The position numbers and the translations under genes are program-made. The notes under the pieces were generated by a model, which searched no databases, was not told the origin of the DNA, and saw only the letters and a program-made list of their open reading frames with translations. A stretch of DNA of 64,000 nt from positions 1,240,001 to 1,304,000 of the forward strand of contig LR134362.1 of assembly GCA_900637275.1 (NCBI GenBank), written 5' to 3'. Source of the DNA: [Pasteurella] aerogenes. GTDB lineage: Bacteria > Pseudomonadota > Gammaproteobacteria > Enterobacterales > Pasteurellaceae. Below are positions 20,862-31,237 of this stretch, in pieces; positions within the stretch are counted from its first letter, which is position 1; each line of letters starts with the position of its first letter.

Positions 20862-21521
20862 TTATTGTTGTAATTGTTTGACTGCCGAGGCGATATCTGC
20901 CGCTTGCGTAATGGCGGAAATCACTGCCACGCCATCAGCACCCAATTGACGTAGCTGCCGCGCATTTTGCGTGGTAATCCCGCCAATAGCAACGCAAGGT
21001 TTATTTACCCCCAGCTGGCGAATGTCGCGAATAAATGCCGGCGACAATACCGGCGCATGATCAGCTTTGGATTGCGTTGCAAAAATCGGTCCCAGCCCAA
21101 AATAATCAATATTCGGATTATCTTTATCGGCTACGCCTTGCGCAATATTATTAATCGACAAGCCAACAATTAACGAACGGGATGTTCTTGCATCAAGTGC
21201 TTGTTTAATTTGATCTTTCTGTCCCACATGAATGCCATCAGCCTCAATTTCCAAGGCTAAATCAATATCGTCGTTAACAATAAAAGGCACACGATATTGA
21301 CGACAAAGATCACGACAAGCCAGCGCCAATTGCTTTTGTCGCGCCGGATCCAACATCAAAGAATGCGCACCTTTATCGCGAAATTGAAAACAACTGATAC
21401 CCGCCGCTAGAGCTTGCTGCAAAATCGATAATAAATTTTGCTCCGGCTGACCGTTTAAATGACGACAATCTTGCGTTCCCGCAATAAAATAAACCTGTAA
21501 CATCTTCGCAATCACGTTCAT
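20862..21521 (-). CDS. thiE: Thiamine-phosphate synthase
   Basis: A 219-residue TIM-barrel enzyme joining HMP-PP and HET-P to make thiamine monophosphate. Seen motifs: FQFRDKGA near residue 42, the Mg/pyrophosphate site VNDDIDLALEIEADGIHVGQ, FGLGPIFATQSK, and the C-terminal phosphate loop AIGGITTQNARQLRQLGADGVAVISAI. The ATG at 21521 has AAGGA upstream, inside the end of thiD. The thiD-thiE gap is 2 bp, so translation is coupled. Confidence 0.96.
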   Translation of the reverse strand: MNVIAKMLQVYFIAGTQDCRHLNGQPEQNLLSILQQALAAGISCFQFRDKGAHSLMLDPARQKQLALACRDLCRQYRVPFIVNDDIDLALEIEADGIHVGQKDQIKQALDARTSRSLIVGLSINNIAQGVADKDNPNIDYFGLGPIFATQSKADHAPVLSPAFIRDIRQLGVNKPCVAIGGITTQNARQLRQLGADGVAVISAITQAADIASAVKQLQQ

Positions 21522-21523
21522 TG

Positions 21524-22327
21524 TTAATCCTTATATGCCCAATGGTTTGTCGGTCCGTGTCCATGCCCAATATTCAACGGATGAGAAATAGCAGCGCTAA
21601 TAAAGGCTTTGGCGGTTCGTATCGCTTCTTCAATTGAGTATCCTTTTGCCAACTCTGCCGCCAAACACGCAGAAAAGGTGCAGCCGGTTCCGTGCGTATG
21701 CGGCGTATGATAGCGCGGACTTTCCAACACAATTTGTCGATCCGGCATAAAAACCCAATCTTGGCAAATTTCCGATGCAGAATTTTGGCTATGCCCACCT
21801 TTGATCACCACGGTTTTCACGCCATAATCCTGTAATTGCAAGGCTGCCGCTTTAGCGGTTTTATCATCCACAATCTCAACACCAGTTAAGGCTTGCGCTT
21901 CCGGTAAATTCGGCGTCAACACTTCCGCCAATGGTAATAATTCACGTTTCAACGCCGCAATCGCACTTTGTTGCAACAACGGTGATCCTCCTTTTGCAAT
22001 CATCACCGGATCCAACACCATCTTGCCAAAATTATGTCGTTTTAAACTCTGTGCCACGGTTTCAATAATCTCTGCGGTCCCTAACATCCCGATTTTAAAC
22101 GCAGAAATCGTAAAATCTTGCGCAATGGCGTTGAGTTGTGCATCAATCGTCGCCAGCGGAATAGGATGAATATCAAAAACGCCCAAAGTATTTTGCGCAG
22201 TCACCGCAGTGATCACCGACGTACCAAACACGCCACGCATTTGAAAAGTTTTTAAATCTGCCTGAATACCGGCACCACCGCCGGAATCAGATCCGGCAAT
22301 CGTCAAGGCTTGTGCTACTTTACTCAT
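21524..22327 (-). CDS. thiD: Hydroxymethylpyrimidine/phosphomethylpyrimidine kinase
   Basis: A 267-residue ribokinase-fold enzyme that phosphorylates HMP twice to HMP-PP. Key motifs: TIAGSDSGGGAGIQADLKTF near the start, LDPVMIAKGG in the middle, and the C-terminal anion hole and base HTHGTGCTFSA. It overlaps thiM by 8 bp. With ThiM and ThiE it makes a complete salvage route from HMP and thiazole to thiamine phosphate. Confidence 0.96.
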   Translation of the reverse strand: MSKVAQALTIAGSDSGGGAGIQADLKTFQMRGVFGTSVITAVTAQNTLGVFDIHPIPLATIDAQLNAIAQDFTISAFKIGMLGTAEIIETVAQSLKRHNFGKMVLDPVMIAKGGSPLLQQSAIAALKRELLPLAEVLTPNLPEAQALTGVEIVDDKTAKAAALQLQDYGVKTVVIKGGHSQNSASEICQDWVFMPDRQIVLESPRYHTPHTHGTGCTFSACLAAELAKGYSIEEAIRTAKAFISAAISHPLNIGHGHGPTNHWAYKD

Positions 22328-23120
22328 AAGTTACCCTCGCATATTGTTGAACCGTCTCTGAAGTGATTGCGGCTAATTGATCCAAAAGTGCGGTCGAAAA
22401 TGTCCCTGTTTGTGTCAGCGCTAAGGGTTTTGCCGCCAATTCGCCCGCCAGGGCATACAGCGTGCAGGCTTCCACCACCGCAGCAAATTGTTGTGTTTTT
22501 TCCGCCACGCCCAAAAACGCGGCACAGACTGCGCCAAGCAAACAACCGGAGCCAGTAATGCGCGGAAATAATGGTGTACCGTTGCTAATTTTACACCACG
22601 CCCGACCATCACTAATCACATCCGTAGCCCCACTGGTCGCCACAATACAATCGTATTTTAATGCCACCGCTTGGGTCAACTGCAGCACATCCGCCTGCCC
22701 CTCACCGGCATCCACGCCTTTCGCTTGCCACGCCACATTTGCCAGCGTTGCAATTTCACCTATGTTGCCGCGAATAAGCGCAAATTTCACCTCGCTTAAC
22801 AAACGTTTCACTGCATTACGCCGATATTCCGTCGCCCCAACGCCAACCGGATCCAGCACCACTGCAACACCTTGACGATTAGCGCATTTTCCCGCGACAA
22901 TCATCGACTCCAATTCATCCTCTTTTAAGGTGCCGATATTGATTAATAATCCTTGTGAAAATTGCTGAATATCCGCCATTTCATGAATATTGGCAGACAT
23001 TAATGGAGAAGCGCCCAATGCCAATAATCCATTGGCGGTATAATTTGATACCACCGTATTGGTCATACAATGCACTAACGGGTTTGAAGTTTTAATCTTT
23101 GCTAATAAATTGAATTGCAT
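22320..23120 (-). CDS. thiM: Hydroxyethylthiazole kinase
   Basis: A 266-residue ribokinase-fold enzyme that phosphorylates the thiazole alcohol in thiamine salvage. Seen motifs: NPLVHCMTNTVVSNYTANGLLALGASP, VLDPVGVGAT, and the catalytic region RITGSGCLLGAVCAAFL. A TTG at 23141 could extend the frame by seven codons. The ATG at 23120 is preferred because AAGGA stands eight bases upstream and the family starts close to this point. It is the first gene after the TPP riboswitch, which should shut the whole operon down when TPP is plentiful. Confidence 0.95.
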   Translation of the reverse strand: MQFNLLAKIKTSNPLVHCMTNTVVSNYTANGLLALGASPLMSANIHEMADIQQFSQGLLINIGTLKEDELESMIVAGKCANRQGVAVVLDPVGVGATEYRRNAVKRLLSEVKFALIRGNIGEIATLANVAWQAKGVDAGEGQADVLQLTQAVALKYDCIVATSGATDVISDGRAWCKISNGTPLFPRITGSGCLLGAVCAAFLGVAEKTQQFAAVVEACTLYALAGELAAKPLALTQTGTFSTALLDQLAAITSETVQQYARVTYE

Positions 23121-23189
23121 CGTTTTTTTCCTTAATAACAAGCAAAATAAACCAGCAATATTGACGTTTTAGAAGAGCAATTTGAACAA

Positions 23190-23260
23190 TTAGTTTCCTA
23201 CGCCAGTATTAACTGTTTCAGGTTCGCGGGTATAATCTCAGCCTATCGCACCCCGACTAA
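23190..23260 (-). promoter_or_regulatory. TPP riboswitch (THI element)
   Basis: On the minus strand the THI-box core is intact: GGGGTGC, then GGCTGAGATTATACCCGCGA, then GAACCTGAAACAGTTAATAC, then GGCGTAGGAAAC. Helix P1 can form from TTAGT at the 5' end and ACTAA at the 3' end, which sets the limits. It lies about 70 nt upstream of the thiM start. I could not decide between transcriptional and translational control from the short platform. Confidence 0.95.
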
Positions 23261-23466
23261 CGCCTCTAAGTCTATGCCATTTTATGCCGATTGCACAACT
23301 GATTTTTATGCCAATACACAAAAAACCAGATATTTTTGACCGCACTTTTTATGTTACTCCTCCGCTTGCTTGTACAAATCTTATTCTTCTCATCGCCAAA
23401 CACTGATTTTTCTTTTACAATTCGGATAAGCTCAATTTGGCTGTTTTTCTGCAACAAGGATCCTTT

Positions 23467-26406
23467 ATGAATATAGCAAACACCACGCCTTCCCTCTTAA
23501 CGCCTTTTATCGCGCAGTTAACCCAACATTTTCCCGCAGTACAAGAAGTACAACTGCAACAACAACTCCTTCAGGCGTCACAAGATTCCACTCATCATCT
23601 GAATCAATTGGCATATGCGGTGATGATGTCGGATTTTTTAGCAGAAACCTTGCAAAAACAACCGCACTTTTTATACCAATGCTGGCACGCCTTGCCGCAA
23701 TTAACCGATTGCGACACCTATGCGCAACGCTTAAAAAACCAATTGGAACAATGTGATAACGAAGAAAATTTATACTGCACTTTACGTCGTTTTCGTAACC
23801 TTGAAATGGCAAAATTAAGCATTTTTCAAAGCCTTAATCTTGCCACCGTAGAGGAAATTTTTATCCGCCTTTCTTGGTTGGCAGAAAATTTGATTATCGG
23901 CGCACGCGATTGGCTTTACCAAAAAGCTTGTGAAGAAATGGGAACGCCGGTAGATAGTCAAGGGCAACCACTACAACTCTACGTGTTGGGCATGGGAAAA
24001 TTAGGCGGTTTTGAGCTGAATTTTTCCTCCGATATTGATCTCATCTTTACCTATGCCGCCAATGGCGAAACTGTCGGCGCCAGACGCTCGGTAGAAAACA
24101 GCAAATTTTTTACACGTTTAGGGCAACGCTTAATCAACGCGTTAGATCAATATACGCCGGACGGTTTTGTTTATCGGACGGATATGCGCCTGCGCCCTTT
24201 TGGCGATAGTGGTGCCTTGGCGTTAAGTTTTAATGCCATGGAGCAATATTATCAAGAACATGGACGCGATTGGGAACGTTACGCCATGATCAAAGGACGC
24301 ATTCTAGGTGAAGATCCCCATGATCCTTATGCGCAAACCTTGAAAAAATTACTCCGACCTTTTGTTTATCGACGCTATATTGATTTCAGCGTGATTCAAT
24401 CCTTGCGCGATATGAAACAAAAAATCGAGCGCGAAGTGCGCCGCCGCGGTTTGGTAGATAATATTAAATTGGGTGCAGGCGGCATTCGGGAAATTGAATT
24501 TATCGTACAAGTTTTTCAGCTCATTCGTGGCGGACGCGAAGTGCGTTTGCAACGTCCTGAATTGTTATATTTATTGCCGGAATTAGAAACACTCGGTTTA
24601 GTGTCAGCCCAAGAACGCCAAGATTTACAACAAGCCTATGTGTTTTTACGCCGAGTGGAAAATGTATTACAAGCCATCAAGGATCAACAAACTCAGCAAT
24701 TACCAGAAAACGCCCAAGACAAAGAACGTTTGATCCTTGCCACAGCGCATTTCACTTGCTGGAACACCAAACAACAGCCGGAAAACATACATTATCCTAT
24801 CAAAGATTGGCACGATTTTTATCAAATTCTACAACTGCATCAACAAAAAGTGCGGTCAGTTTTTCGTCATTTAATTGGCGAAGATGAAGAAAAAGAAGAT
24901 AAAATGCCGAGCAATTGGGATGATTTTTTAGATGAAGATCTCAATGAAGAAGAAATTGAACAAATCCTGTTGAAAAATGGCATTAGCGCACAATTTCATC
25001 ATGACATTATCGAAAAATTACTCCAATTTCGCCACGATCTTAGCCACCGCGCCATCGGCTCACGCGGTCGCCTGGTGCTAACACAATTGATGCCGTTGCT
25101 GTTGACGCAAATTTTCCAACGCAGCGCGCACCAAACCTTGCTGCCGAGAATGCTCAATATTGTGGATAAAATTGTTACCCGAACCACTTATTTAGAATTA
25201 TTGCTGGAAAATCCGCAAGCCTTAACTCAATTATTGGAACTATGTGAAAAATCCAAATTAATTGCCGAACAAGTTGCACGCCATCCAATTGTATTAGACG
25301 AATTATTGGATCGCAAAACCTTACTCAATCCGATCCCGTTTAGTCAATACCCGACAGAATTGCAACAATATTTACTGCGCTTGCCGCAAGATGACGAGGA
25401 ACAATTTATTAACGCTTTGCGCCAATTTAAACAATCCACTTCATTGCGCATTGCATCAGCCGATATTTTGGGTGCGTTACCGGTGATGAAAGTAAGCGAT
25501 CACTTAACCTATTTGGCAGAGGCGATTATTGAAGCAGTCGTCAATTTAGCATGGCAGCAAGTCAGCGCCCGCTTTGGTGTGCCGGATTATTTAGCGGAAA
25601 ATGAAAAAGGCTTTTTGGTGATCGGCTATGGCAAACTTGGCGGCATTGAATTAGGTTATAAATCGGATTTAGATTTGGTCTTTTTATTTGACGGAACGCG
25701 CAGCGGACAAACGGTTGGTGGAAAAAAATCCATCGACAGTAATCAGTTTTACCTCAAACTGGCACAAAAAGTGATCAGCATTTTCAGCATGAATACCAGT
25801 GCCGGTATTTTGTATGAAATTGATATTCGTCTGCGCCCGTCCGGTGATGCCGGCTTATTAGGTTGCTCTTTAGCGGCATTTGAACATTATCAGCTAAATG
25901 AAGCCTGGACATGGGAAAAACAAGCCTTGGTACGCAGCCGCGCAGTATATGGCGAGGCAAAATTAAGACAACAATTTGAGCAAATCCGCCAACGCGTTTT
26001 ATCAACGCCACGCGATCTGGCACAATTAAAGCAAGATGTGGTTCAAATGCGTGCAAAAATGTATCAACATTTGGCAAATACCAATCCGACGGAGTTTAAT
26101 ATTAAAACCGATCCGGGCGGCATTACGGATATTGAATTTATCGCACAATATTTGGTTCTTGCCCACGCGCCAACCAATCCGCATTTAACCATTTGGTCGG
26201 ATAATGTGCGCATTTTTGAAATTATGGCAGAAAGTGCGGTCATTTCCAGCCAAGTTTCTGCACAATTAAAACAATGCTATGTTCAATTGCGCAATAAAAT
26301 TCATCATCTTAATTTGCTGGGCTTATCTTCAGTGGTAAGCAACGACCAATTCCAAGAGGAACGAGAATTTATTCAACAAATTTGGCAGGAATTATTGGGC
26401 AATTAA
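23467..26406 (+). CDS. glnE: Bifunctional glutamine synthetase adenylyltransferase/deadenylase
   Basis: A 979-residue enzyme that adenylylates and deadenylylates glutamine synthetase in response to PII and glutamine. Two nucleotidyltransferase domains are visible. The deadenylase half has [20 protein letters not shown] near residue 175 and the adenylylase half has [20 protein letters not shown] near residue 720, each with the DxD metal site. The frame opens at 23437, but the ATG at 23467 has AAGGA just upstream and gives the normal N-terminus. The start region shares its gap with the divergent thiM riboswitch. It ends at a shared bidirectional terminator. Confidence 0.96.
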   Translation: MNIANTTPSLLTPFIAQLTQHFPAVQEVQLQQQLLQASQDSTHHLNQLAYAVMMSDFLAETLQKQPHFLYQCWHALPQLTDCDTYAQRLKNQLEQCDNEENLYCTLRRFRNLEMAKLSIFQSLNLATVEEIFIRLSWLAENLIIGARDWLYQKACEEMGTPVDSQGQPLQLYVLGMGKLGGFELNFSSDIDLIFTYAANGETVGARRSVENSKFFTRLGQRLINALDQYTPDGFVYRTDMRLRPFGDSGALALSFNAMEQYYQEHGRDWERYAMIKGRILGEDPHDPYAQTLKKLLRPFVYRRYIDFSVIQSLRDMKQKIEREVRRRGLVDNIKLGAGGIREIEFIVQVFQLIRGGREVRLQRPELLYLLPELETLGLVSAQERQDLQQAYVFLRRVENVLQAIKDQQTQQLPENAQDKERLILATAHFTCWNTKQQPENIHYPIKDWHDFYQILQLHQQKVRSVFRHLIGEDEEKEDKMPSNWDDFLDEDLNEEEIEQILLKNGISAQFHHDIIEKLLQFRHDLSHRAIGSRGRLVLTQLMPLLLTQIFQRSAHQTLLPRMLNIVDKIVTRTTYLELLLENPQALTQLLELCEKSKLIAEQVARHPIVLDELLDRKTLLNPIPFSQYPTELQQYLLRLPQDDEEQFINALRQFKQSTSLRIASADILGALPVMKVSDHLTYLAEAIIEAVVNLAWQQVSARFGVPDYLAENEKGFLVIGYGKLGGIELGYKSDLDLVFLFDGTRSGQTVGGKKSIDSNQFYLKLAQKVISIFSMNTSAGILYEIDIRLRPSGDAGLLGCSLAAFEHYQLNEAWTWEKQALVRSRAVYGEAKLRQQFEQIRQRVLSTPRDLAQLKQDVVQMRAKMYQHLANTNPTEFNIKTDPGGITDIEFIAQYLVLAHAPTNPHLTIWSDNVRIFEIMAESAVISSQVSAQLKQCYVQLRNKIHHLNLLGLSSVVSNDQFQEEREFIQQIWQELLGN

Positions 26407-26424
26407 ACAATATGAAATGTTAAG

Positions 26425-26459
26425 CGATAAAAATGGTGGCTTTTGCCACCATTTTTATC
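26425..26459. terminator. Bidirectional terminator between glnE and gntP
   Basis: A perfect 15-bp inverted repeat, GATAAAAATGGTGGC … GCCACCATTTTTATC, with a TTTT loop. A- and T-runs lie on both sides, so it can end both convergent transcripts. Confidence 0.9.
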
Positions 26460-26478
26460 ATACCGAATGAATAACGCG

Positions 26479-27843
26479 TTATAAGATGATACTACCAATT
26501 AATGCGATCACAAAACCTACTACCCCAATTAACGTTTCCATTACTGTCCAAGTTTTTAATGTTGTTTTGGTATCCATTTCTAAGAAACGGCTCACCAACC
26601 AGAAACCGGAGTCGTTTACGTGTGACAATACGGTGGCACCAGATGCAATAGCGATCACGATAAAACACAAATCAAATTGGCTTAAACCGGTCGTTGCCGC
26701 GACTGTCGGTGCAATTAATGCCGCAGTGGTAGTTAAAGCAACTGTCGCCGAACCTTGTGCCACGCGTAACGCAGTGGAAATAAAGAACGCAGCAACGATA
26801 ACCGGCATTCCAGTATCAGACAACGCGCCGGATAATGCATCACCAATTCCACTTGCGCGCAATACGCCACCAAACATCCCGCCAGCACCGGTTACTAATA
26901 CGATTGCACAAATCGGTCCAAGAGCGTTATCACAAATTTTTTCAATTTGTTCATAGCTACGTTGTTCTTTTAATAATAGGATTGATACCAGTAACGTAAT
27001 CAATAAAGCCACCGGCGTTTTACCTAATAAGCGCAAACTTTCCACCCATATTTGCGAACCGTCGATTACTTTAACCACGCTTAGTGTATTTAATCCGGTA
27101 TCAAGTAAAATCAAACACAAAGGCAATAATAGGATAAATAACACTTTGCCGAAACTTGGTGGATTCATGGTCGCAGTTTCATTAATGGCATTGGCATTTA
27201 AAAAAGCTTTTGGCAATTCCACTTTAATTTTTTTGCCAGAGTATTGACCAAATAAATAGGCGGCAATATACCAAGTTGGAATCGCACACACAAAACCGAC
27301 AATTACCAATAATCCCATATTAACCCCAAGCAAATCACCAGAAGCCACAGGACCCGGATGCGGAGGTAAAAAGGCGTGCATAACTGCGAATGCCCCAGCA
27401 GAAGGCAATGCATAGCGAATGACTGAACCGCCAAATTGTTTTGCCACGCTGAAAATAATCGGTAGCATCACCACCAAACCGGCATCAAAGAAAATCGGAA
27501 AGCCGAAAAGCAAAGAAGCAACGCCCAAAGCAAAAGGCGCACGTTTTTCACCAAATTTGTTGATCAACGTGTCCGCCAGCACTTTTGCCCCACCGGTAAT
27601 TTCCAAAAGCCGCCCGATCATGGCACCTAAACCTACTAATAAGGCAACAGAAGCCAAGGTGCTACCGAAACCGTTTAATAATGTTGGTAAAATCTTATTC
27701 ACTTCGACACCGGTCACTAAAGCGGTTAACAAACTCACTAAAGTTAAGGCTACAAAGGCATGAATTCTAAATTTCATGATCAAAATAAGTAAAACAATGA
27801 CCGCACTTAGGGCGATCAACATTAACGAAGCCGCGTCACTCAT
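26479..27843 (-). CDS. Gluconate:H+ symporter, GntP family
   Basis: A 454-residue inner-membrane permease with about 12-14 hydrophobic segments. GntP-family signatures: LLFGFPIFFDAGLVVMLPI, HAFLPPHPGPVA, and GGMFGGVLRASGIGDAL. The start at 27843 is chosen over the upstream codon at 27858 because GGAGG lies seven bases before it. The gene is divergent from gntK-edd-eda, with GntR-like operators between, so gluconate is the likely substrate. The paralogue name (gntT, gntU, gntP) cannot be chosen by eye, and other sugar acids are possible. Confidence 0.9.
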   Translation of the reverse strand: MSDAASLMLIALSAVIVLLILIMKFRIHAFVALTLVSLLTALVTGVEVNKILPTLLNGFGSTLASVALLVGLGAMIGRLLEITGGAKVLADTLINKFGEKRAPFALGVASLLFGFPIFFDAGLVVMLPIIFSVAKQFGGSVIRYALPSAGAFAVMHAFLPPHPGPVASGDLLGVNMGLLVIVGFVCAIPTWYIAAYLFGQYSGKKIKVELPKAFLNANAINETATMNPPSFGKVLFILLLPLCLILLDTGLNTLSVVKVIDGSQIWVESLRLLGKTPVALLITLLVSILLLKEQRSYEQIEKICDNALGPICAIVLVTGAGGMFGGVLRASGIGDALSGALSDTGMPVIVAAFFISTALRVAQGSATVALTTTAALIAPTVAATTGLSQFDLCFIVIAIASGATVLSHVNDSGFWLVSRFLEMDTKTTLKTWTVMETLIGVVGFVIALIGSIIL

Positions 27844-27890
27844 ACTTTTCCTCCACAATTAAAATGATAAAGTAATTATCGACAGAGCAA

Positions 27891-27906
27891 ATGTTACCGA
27901 TAACCA
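27891..27906. promoter_or_regulatory. GntR-like operator, proximal to gntP
   Basis: ATGTTACCGATAACCA matches the E. coli GntR operator pattern ATGTTA-N4-TAACAT with one mismatch. It lies 48 bp upstream of the gntP start. Confidence 0.65.
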
Positions 27907-27945
27907 AAATATTTGCAATCAGTAAATCCAAAAATTAATTAAATT

Positions 27946-27961
27946 TGTGACGAAGATCACT
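27946..27961. promoter_or_regulatory. CRP-like site 1 in the gntP-gntK gap
   Basis: TGTGACGAAGATCACT fits TGTGA-N6-TCACA in nine of ten key positions. It is placed to serve either divergent promoter. Confidence 0.7.
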
Positions 27962-28003
27962 TTATTTCTTCATTTTGTAAATCACGCCGATAAAAAAGTA
28001 TAA

Positions 28004-28017
28004 AAAACGTACGTTTT
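28004..28017. promoter_or_regulatory. 14-bp perfect palindrome AAAACGTACGTTTT
   Basis: A perfect palindrome lies midway between the two CRP-like sites. It does not match the GntR or CRP consensus, so another dimeric regulator may bind it. Function is inferred only. Confidence 0.4.
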
Positions 28018-28057
28018 ATTTATGAAAATCTCAAAAAAGAGGTAATTTAGGAAAAAA

Positions 28058-28073
28058 TGTGATCTCGATCATA
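28058..28073. promoter_or_regulatory. CRP-like site 2 in the gntP-gntK gap
   Basis: TGTGATCTCGATCATA fits the CRP pattern with one half-site weaker (TCATA). It lies about 85 bp upstream of gntK. Confidence 0.55.
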
Positions 28074-28103
28074 AAATAACAATGAAATTGCAATTAATGC
28101 TTT

Positions 28104-28120
28104 ACAGTTACCCGTAACAA
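28104..28120. promoter_or_regulatory. GntR-like operator, proximal to gntK
   Basis: ACAGTTACCCGTAACAA contains GTTAC-CC-GTAAC, a strong dyad like the GntR operator. It lies 40 bp upstream of the gntK start, where a repressor would block the promoter. Confidence 0.65.
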
Positions 28121-28159
28121 TTTAAAATAACCATAGTTTTACAATTTGGAGGAATACAA

Positions 28160-28681
28160 ATGAGCAAAAATAAAGGCAAAAGTTTTATCTTAATGGGCGT
28201 ATCCAGTACCGGAAAAACCAGTATCGGGACAGAAGTGACCCGTCGTTTGGGGATGAAATTAATTGATGGCGATGATCTCCATCCGCGTGCGAACATTATC
28301 AAAATGGGTTCCGGTCAACCATTAAACGATCAAGATCGCGCTCCTTGGTTGGAACGCATTCGCGATGCGGCATTTAGTTTGGAACAAAAATCGGAAAAAG
28401 GCATTATTGTTTGCTCTGCGTTGAAAAAACAGTATCGCGATTTAATTCGTGATGGAAATGATGTGAAGTTCATTTTTTTACATGGTGATTTCGATTTGGT
28501 ACTTAAACGAATGCAACAACGTCAAGGGCATTATATGAAAGCGGAAATGTTGCGTAGCCAATTTGAAACACTAGAAGTACCACAAGCAGATGAAACTGAT
28601 GTTTATCCGATTGATATTGATGCGCCATTTGAAGAAGTGGTTGAGCGTTGTGTCAACGTGATTAAACCGTTGCTAGATTAA
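28160..28681 (+). CDS. gntK: Gluconokinase
   Basis: A 173-residue P-loop kinase making 6-phosphogluconate from gluconate. Walker A is GVSSTGKT (residues 13-20). The family block LIDGDDLHPRANIIKMGSGQPLNDQDR APWL follows, then IIVCSALKKQYRDLIR. Length is typical of thermoresistant-type gluconokinases. GGAGG precedes the ATG. It is the first gene of gntK-edd-eda, 9 bp before edd. Confidence 0.95.
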   Translation: MSKNKGKSFILMGVSSTGKTSIGTEVTRRLGMKLIDGDDLHPRANIIKMGSGQPLNDQDRAPWLERIRDAAFSLEQKSEKGIIVCSALKKQYRDLIRDGNDVKFIFLHGDFDLVLKRMQQRQGHYMKAEMLRSQFETLEVPQADETDVYPIDIDAPFEEVVERCVNVIKPLLD

Positions 28682-28690
28682 GAGGCGCCT

Positions 28691-30484
28691 ATGAATGCTC
28701 GTATCAAACAGGTTACGGAGAACATTCTAGCCCGTAGCCAATCTCTTAGAGCGCAATATTTACAACGCATTGAGCAACAATTGACACAAGGAAAACAACG
28801 GGCAAGCTTAAGTTGTGGCAATTTAGCCCATACGGTCGCGACTTGTTGCGCGCAAGAAAAACAACATATTTTAGATCTGACCAAAATGAATGTAGGAATT
28901 ATCAGCGCCTACAATGACATGGTCAGCGCACACCAACCTTACCAACATTATCCAGAACAAATTAAAGCATTATTGCGAGAACAAGGTCACAGCGCGCAAG
29001 TCGCTGGCATGGTTCCCGCCATGTGTGATGGGATTACACAAGGACAACCGGGCATGGATTTATCCTTATTTTCCCGTGATTTAATTGCGCAGGCAACAGC
29101 TATTGGTCTAAGTCACAACACTTTCGATGCCACACTTTTACTCGGTATCTGCGATAAAATTGCGCCGGGACAATTAATGGGTGCTTTATCTTTTGGGCAT
29201 TTACCTACCGCCTTTATTCCCAGCGGTCCAATGGGAACTAAAATATCCAATAAATACAAAGTACAGGTTCGCCAACAATACGCTGCCGGTTTAATAGGCA
29301 AAGACGCGCTGCAAAGCATGGAAAACGATTCATACCACAGCGTCGGAACCTGTACCTTTTATGGTACCGCCAATACAAACCAATTGGTATTTGAAGCCAT
29401 GGGCTTAATGTTACCGGGTTCCGCCTTTGTACCTGTCAATACGAAATTGCGCGAAAAATTGACCGCACTTTGTACTCAACATATGGTAACAATTCAACCC
29501 TCCGGGCAGGATTTCCGCCCGTTGGCAAAAGTAGTAGATGAAAAAAGTTTGGTCAATGGCATGGTTGCCCTCCTTGCTTCAGGTGGCAGTACTAATCATA
29601 CTATTCACCTCATCGCAGTGGCTCGCGCTGCCGGATTTACTTTAACTTGGCAAGATTTTGCCCAATTATCTGAAGTGGTTCCGCTACTCACTCGGATTTA
29701 TCCTAACGGAGCGGCGGATATTAATGATTTCCATCAAGCCGGCGGCGTTCCGCTGTTAATGAAATTATTGGCAGAACGTGAGCTATTGCACATGGATGCC
29801 ACGCCAATTTATGGCACTCTGCAAGATTATTGCAAAATGCCAACCTTAGAAAATGACAAAGTTGTTTATCAACCGATTGAAGATAGTCGCCATCCTGATG
29901 TGATTGCGCCACGCGGACAGTGTTTTAGCCCACAAGGTGGTTTAAAAGTGGTCTCCGGCAATTTAGGAACCGGTGTTATCAAAGTCAGCGCAGTAGAAAA
30001 AACACAGCAAAAATTGACCGCACTTGCCTTGGTTTTTGAGGATCAAGAGGAAGTGGTTCAAGCCTATCAAAACGGGCAATTACAACAAGATGCGGTGATT
30101 GTAGTACGTAACAGCGGACCGGCGGCGCGCGGTATGCCGGAATTACATAAATTAATGCCCATTTTAGGCAATGTTATGGAAGCAGGTTATCGCATTATGC
30201 TGGTCACTGACGGACGTTTATCCGGTGCCTCTGGCAAAGTTCCGTCAATTCTCCATCTTAGCCCAGAATCCGTAAAAGGTGGTCCGCTTGCTTTCATTCA
30301 AAGCGGTGATATGATTGAAATTGATGTGGAACAAGGGACTATTCGCTGTCTGGCAGATCTCTCACAACGTGCGCCTTATCAACCGGATCTATCGCAAGCC
30401 TATTATCATAGCGGGCGTGAGCTTTTTACTTTATTTAGAAAAAATGTCTCATCGGCGCAAGAAGGTGCGACGATTTTATTTTAA
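28691..30484 (+). CDS. edd: 6-Phosphogluconate dehydratase
   Basis: A 597-residue IlvD/Edd-family iron-sulfur enzyme converting 6-phosphogluconate to KDPG, the committed Entner-Doudoroff step. Motifs seen: [60 protein letters not shown], and [16 protein letters not shown]. The conserved cysteines in AMCDG, GICDK and GTCTF fit a [4Fe-4S] cluster. Length is close to the 603 residues of E. coli. An in-frame uptake signal lies near 29460. Confidence 0.97.
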   Translation: MNARIKQVTENILARSQSLRAQYLQRIEQQLTQGKQRASLSCGNLAHTVATCCAQEKQHILDLTKMNVGIISAYNDMVSAHQPYQHYPEQIKALLREQGHSAQVAGMVPAMCDGITQGQPGMDLSLFSRDLIAQATAIGLSHNTFDATLLLGICDKIAPGQLMGALSFGHLPTAFIPSGPMGTKISNKYKVQVRQQYAAGLIGKDALQSMENDSYHSVGTCTFYGTANTNQLVFEAMGLMLPGSAFVPVNTKLREKLTALCTQHMVTIQPSGQDFRPLAKVVDEKSLVNGMVALLASGGSTNHTIHLIAVARAAGFTLTWQDFAQLSEVVPLLTRIYPNGAADINDFHQAGGVPLLMKLLAERELLHMDATPIYGTLQDYCKMPTLENDKVVYQPIEDSRHPDVIAPRGQCFSPQGGLKVVSGNLGTGVIKVSAVEKTQQKLTALALVFEDQEEVVQAYQNGQLQQDAVIVVRNSGPAARGMPELHKLMPILGNVMEAGYRIMLVTDGRLSGASGKVPSILHLSPESVKGGPLAFIQSGDMIEIDVEQGTIRCLADLSQRAPYQPDLSQAYYHSGRELFTLFRKNVSSAQEGATILF

Positions 30485-30513
30485 CCTGTTTTATATAAAT
30501 TTGAGGAAACATT

Positions 30514-31164
30514 ATGCAGTGGAATTTATCCCCCCAAGCAGTATTCGCCGCCTCTCCGGTGGTGCCGGTGATGGTAATCAACAAGTTAGAGGACGCCATT
30601 CCCATCGCCAATGCGCTATTAGATGGTGGAATTTCGGTATTTGAAATTACGTTACGCAGCCCAATCGCCATGGAAGCCATCAAACGGATTAGTGATGCCT
30701 TTCCGCAAGCCTTAGTAGGCGCCGGAACCGTGATCTCAACAGAACAATATGATGAAGTGGTCAAAAATGGCGCTAAATTTGTTATCTCTCCGGGGGCAAC
30801 CAGCAAATTATTACAACACGCTAAACCCCATTCAACGTGCTTAATCCCCGGTACCGCGACACCATCTGAAATGATGCAAGCATTGGAATTAGGCTATGAT
30901 CATCTGAAATTCTTCCCAGCGGAAGCTAATGGCGGTGCGAAAGCCTTAAGCGCCATTTCTGCGCCACTCCCCCAATTAACCTTCTGCCCAACCGGCGGTA
31001 TTTCTACTAAAAATGTCGCGGATTATCTTGCGTTAAATTGCGTTGCAACGGTCGGCGGTTCATGGATGCTGCCGGCAGATGCCATCGCTGAAAAAAATTG
31101 GACTAAAATTACCGAACTTAGCCAAAGTGCGGTTAATCTTATTCAAGAATTACGTCGGAAATAA
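30514..31164 (+). CDS. eda: KDPG/KHG aldolase
   Basis: A 216-residue class I aldolase splitting KDPG into pyruvate and glyceraldehyde 3-phosphate. The Schiff-base lysine is K132 in DHLKFFPAEANGG. E44 and R48 in FEITLRSP are the catalytic acid/base and carboxylate binder. It follows edd by 29 bp and ends at a clear terminator, so gntK-edd-eda forms a complete gluconate-to-triose route. Confidence 0.97.
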   Translation: MQWNLSPQAVFAASPVVPVMVINKLEDAIPIANALLDGGISVFEITLRSPIAMEAIKRISDAFPQALVGAGTVISTEQYDEVVKNGAKFVISPGATSKLLQHAKPHSTCLIPGTATPSEMMQALELGYDHLKFFPAEANGGAKALSAISAPLPQLTFCPTGGISTKNVADYLALNCVATVGGSWMLPADAIAEKNWTKITELSQSAVNLIQELRRK

Positions 31165-31173
31165 TCTAACAAA

Positions 31174-31199
31174 AAATAGCCCGTAACCGGGCTATTTAA
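31174..31199 (+). terminator. Terminator after eda
   Basis: A 10-bp perfect stem, AAATAGCCCG … CGGGCTATTT, with a TAAC loop, about 10 bp past the eda stop. Confidence 0.8.
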
Positions 31200-31237
31200 T
31201 CTTGCAAGTAATCACCTCAATAGAAAGAAAGATCTAA

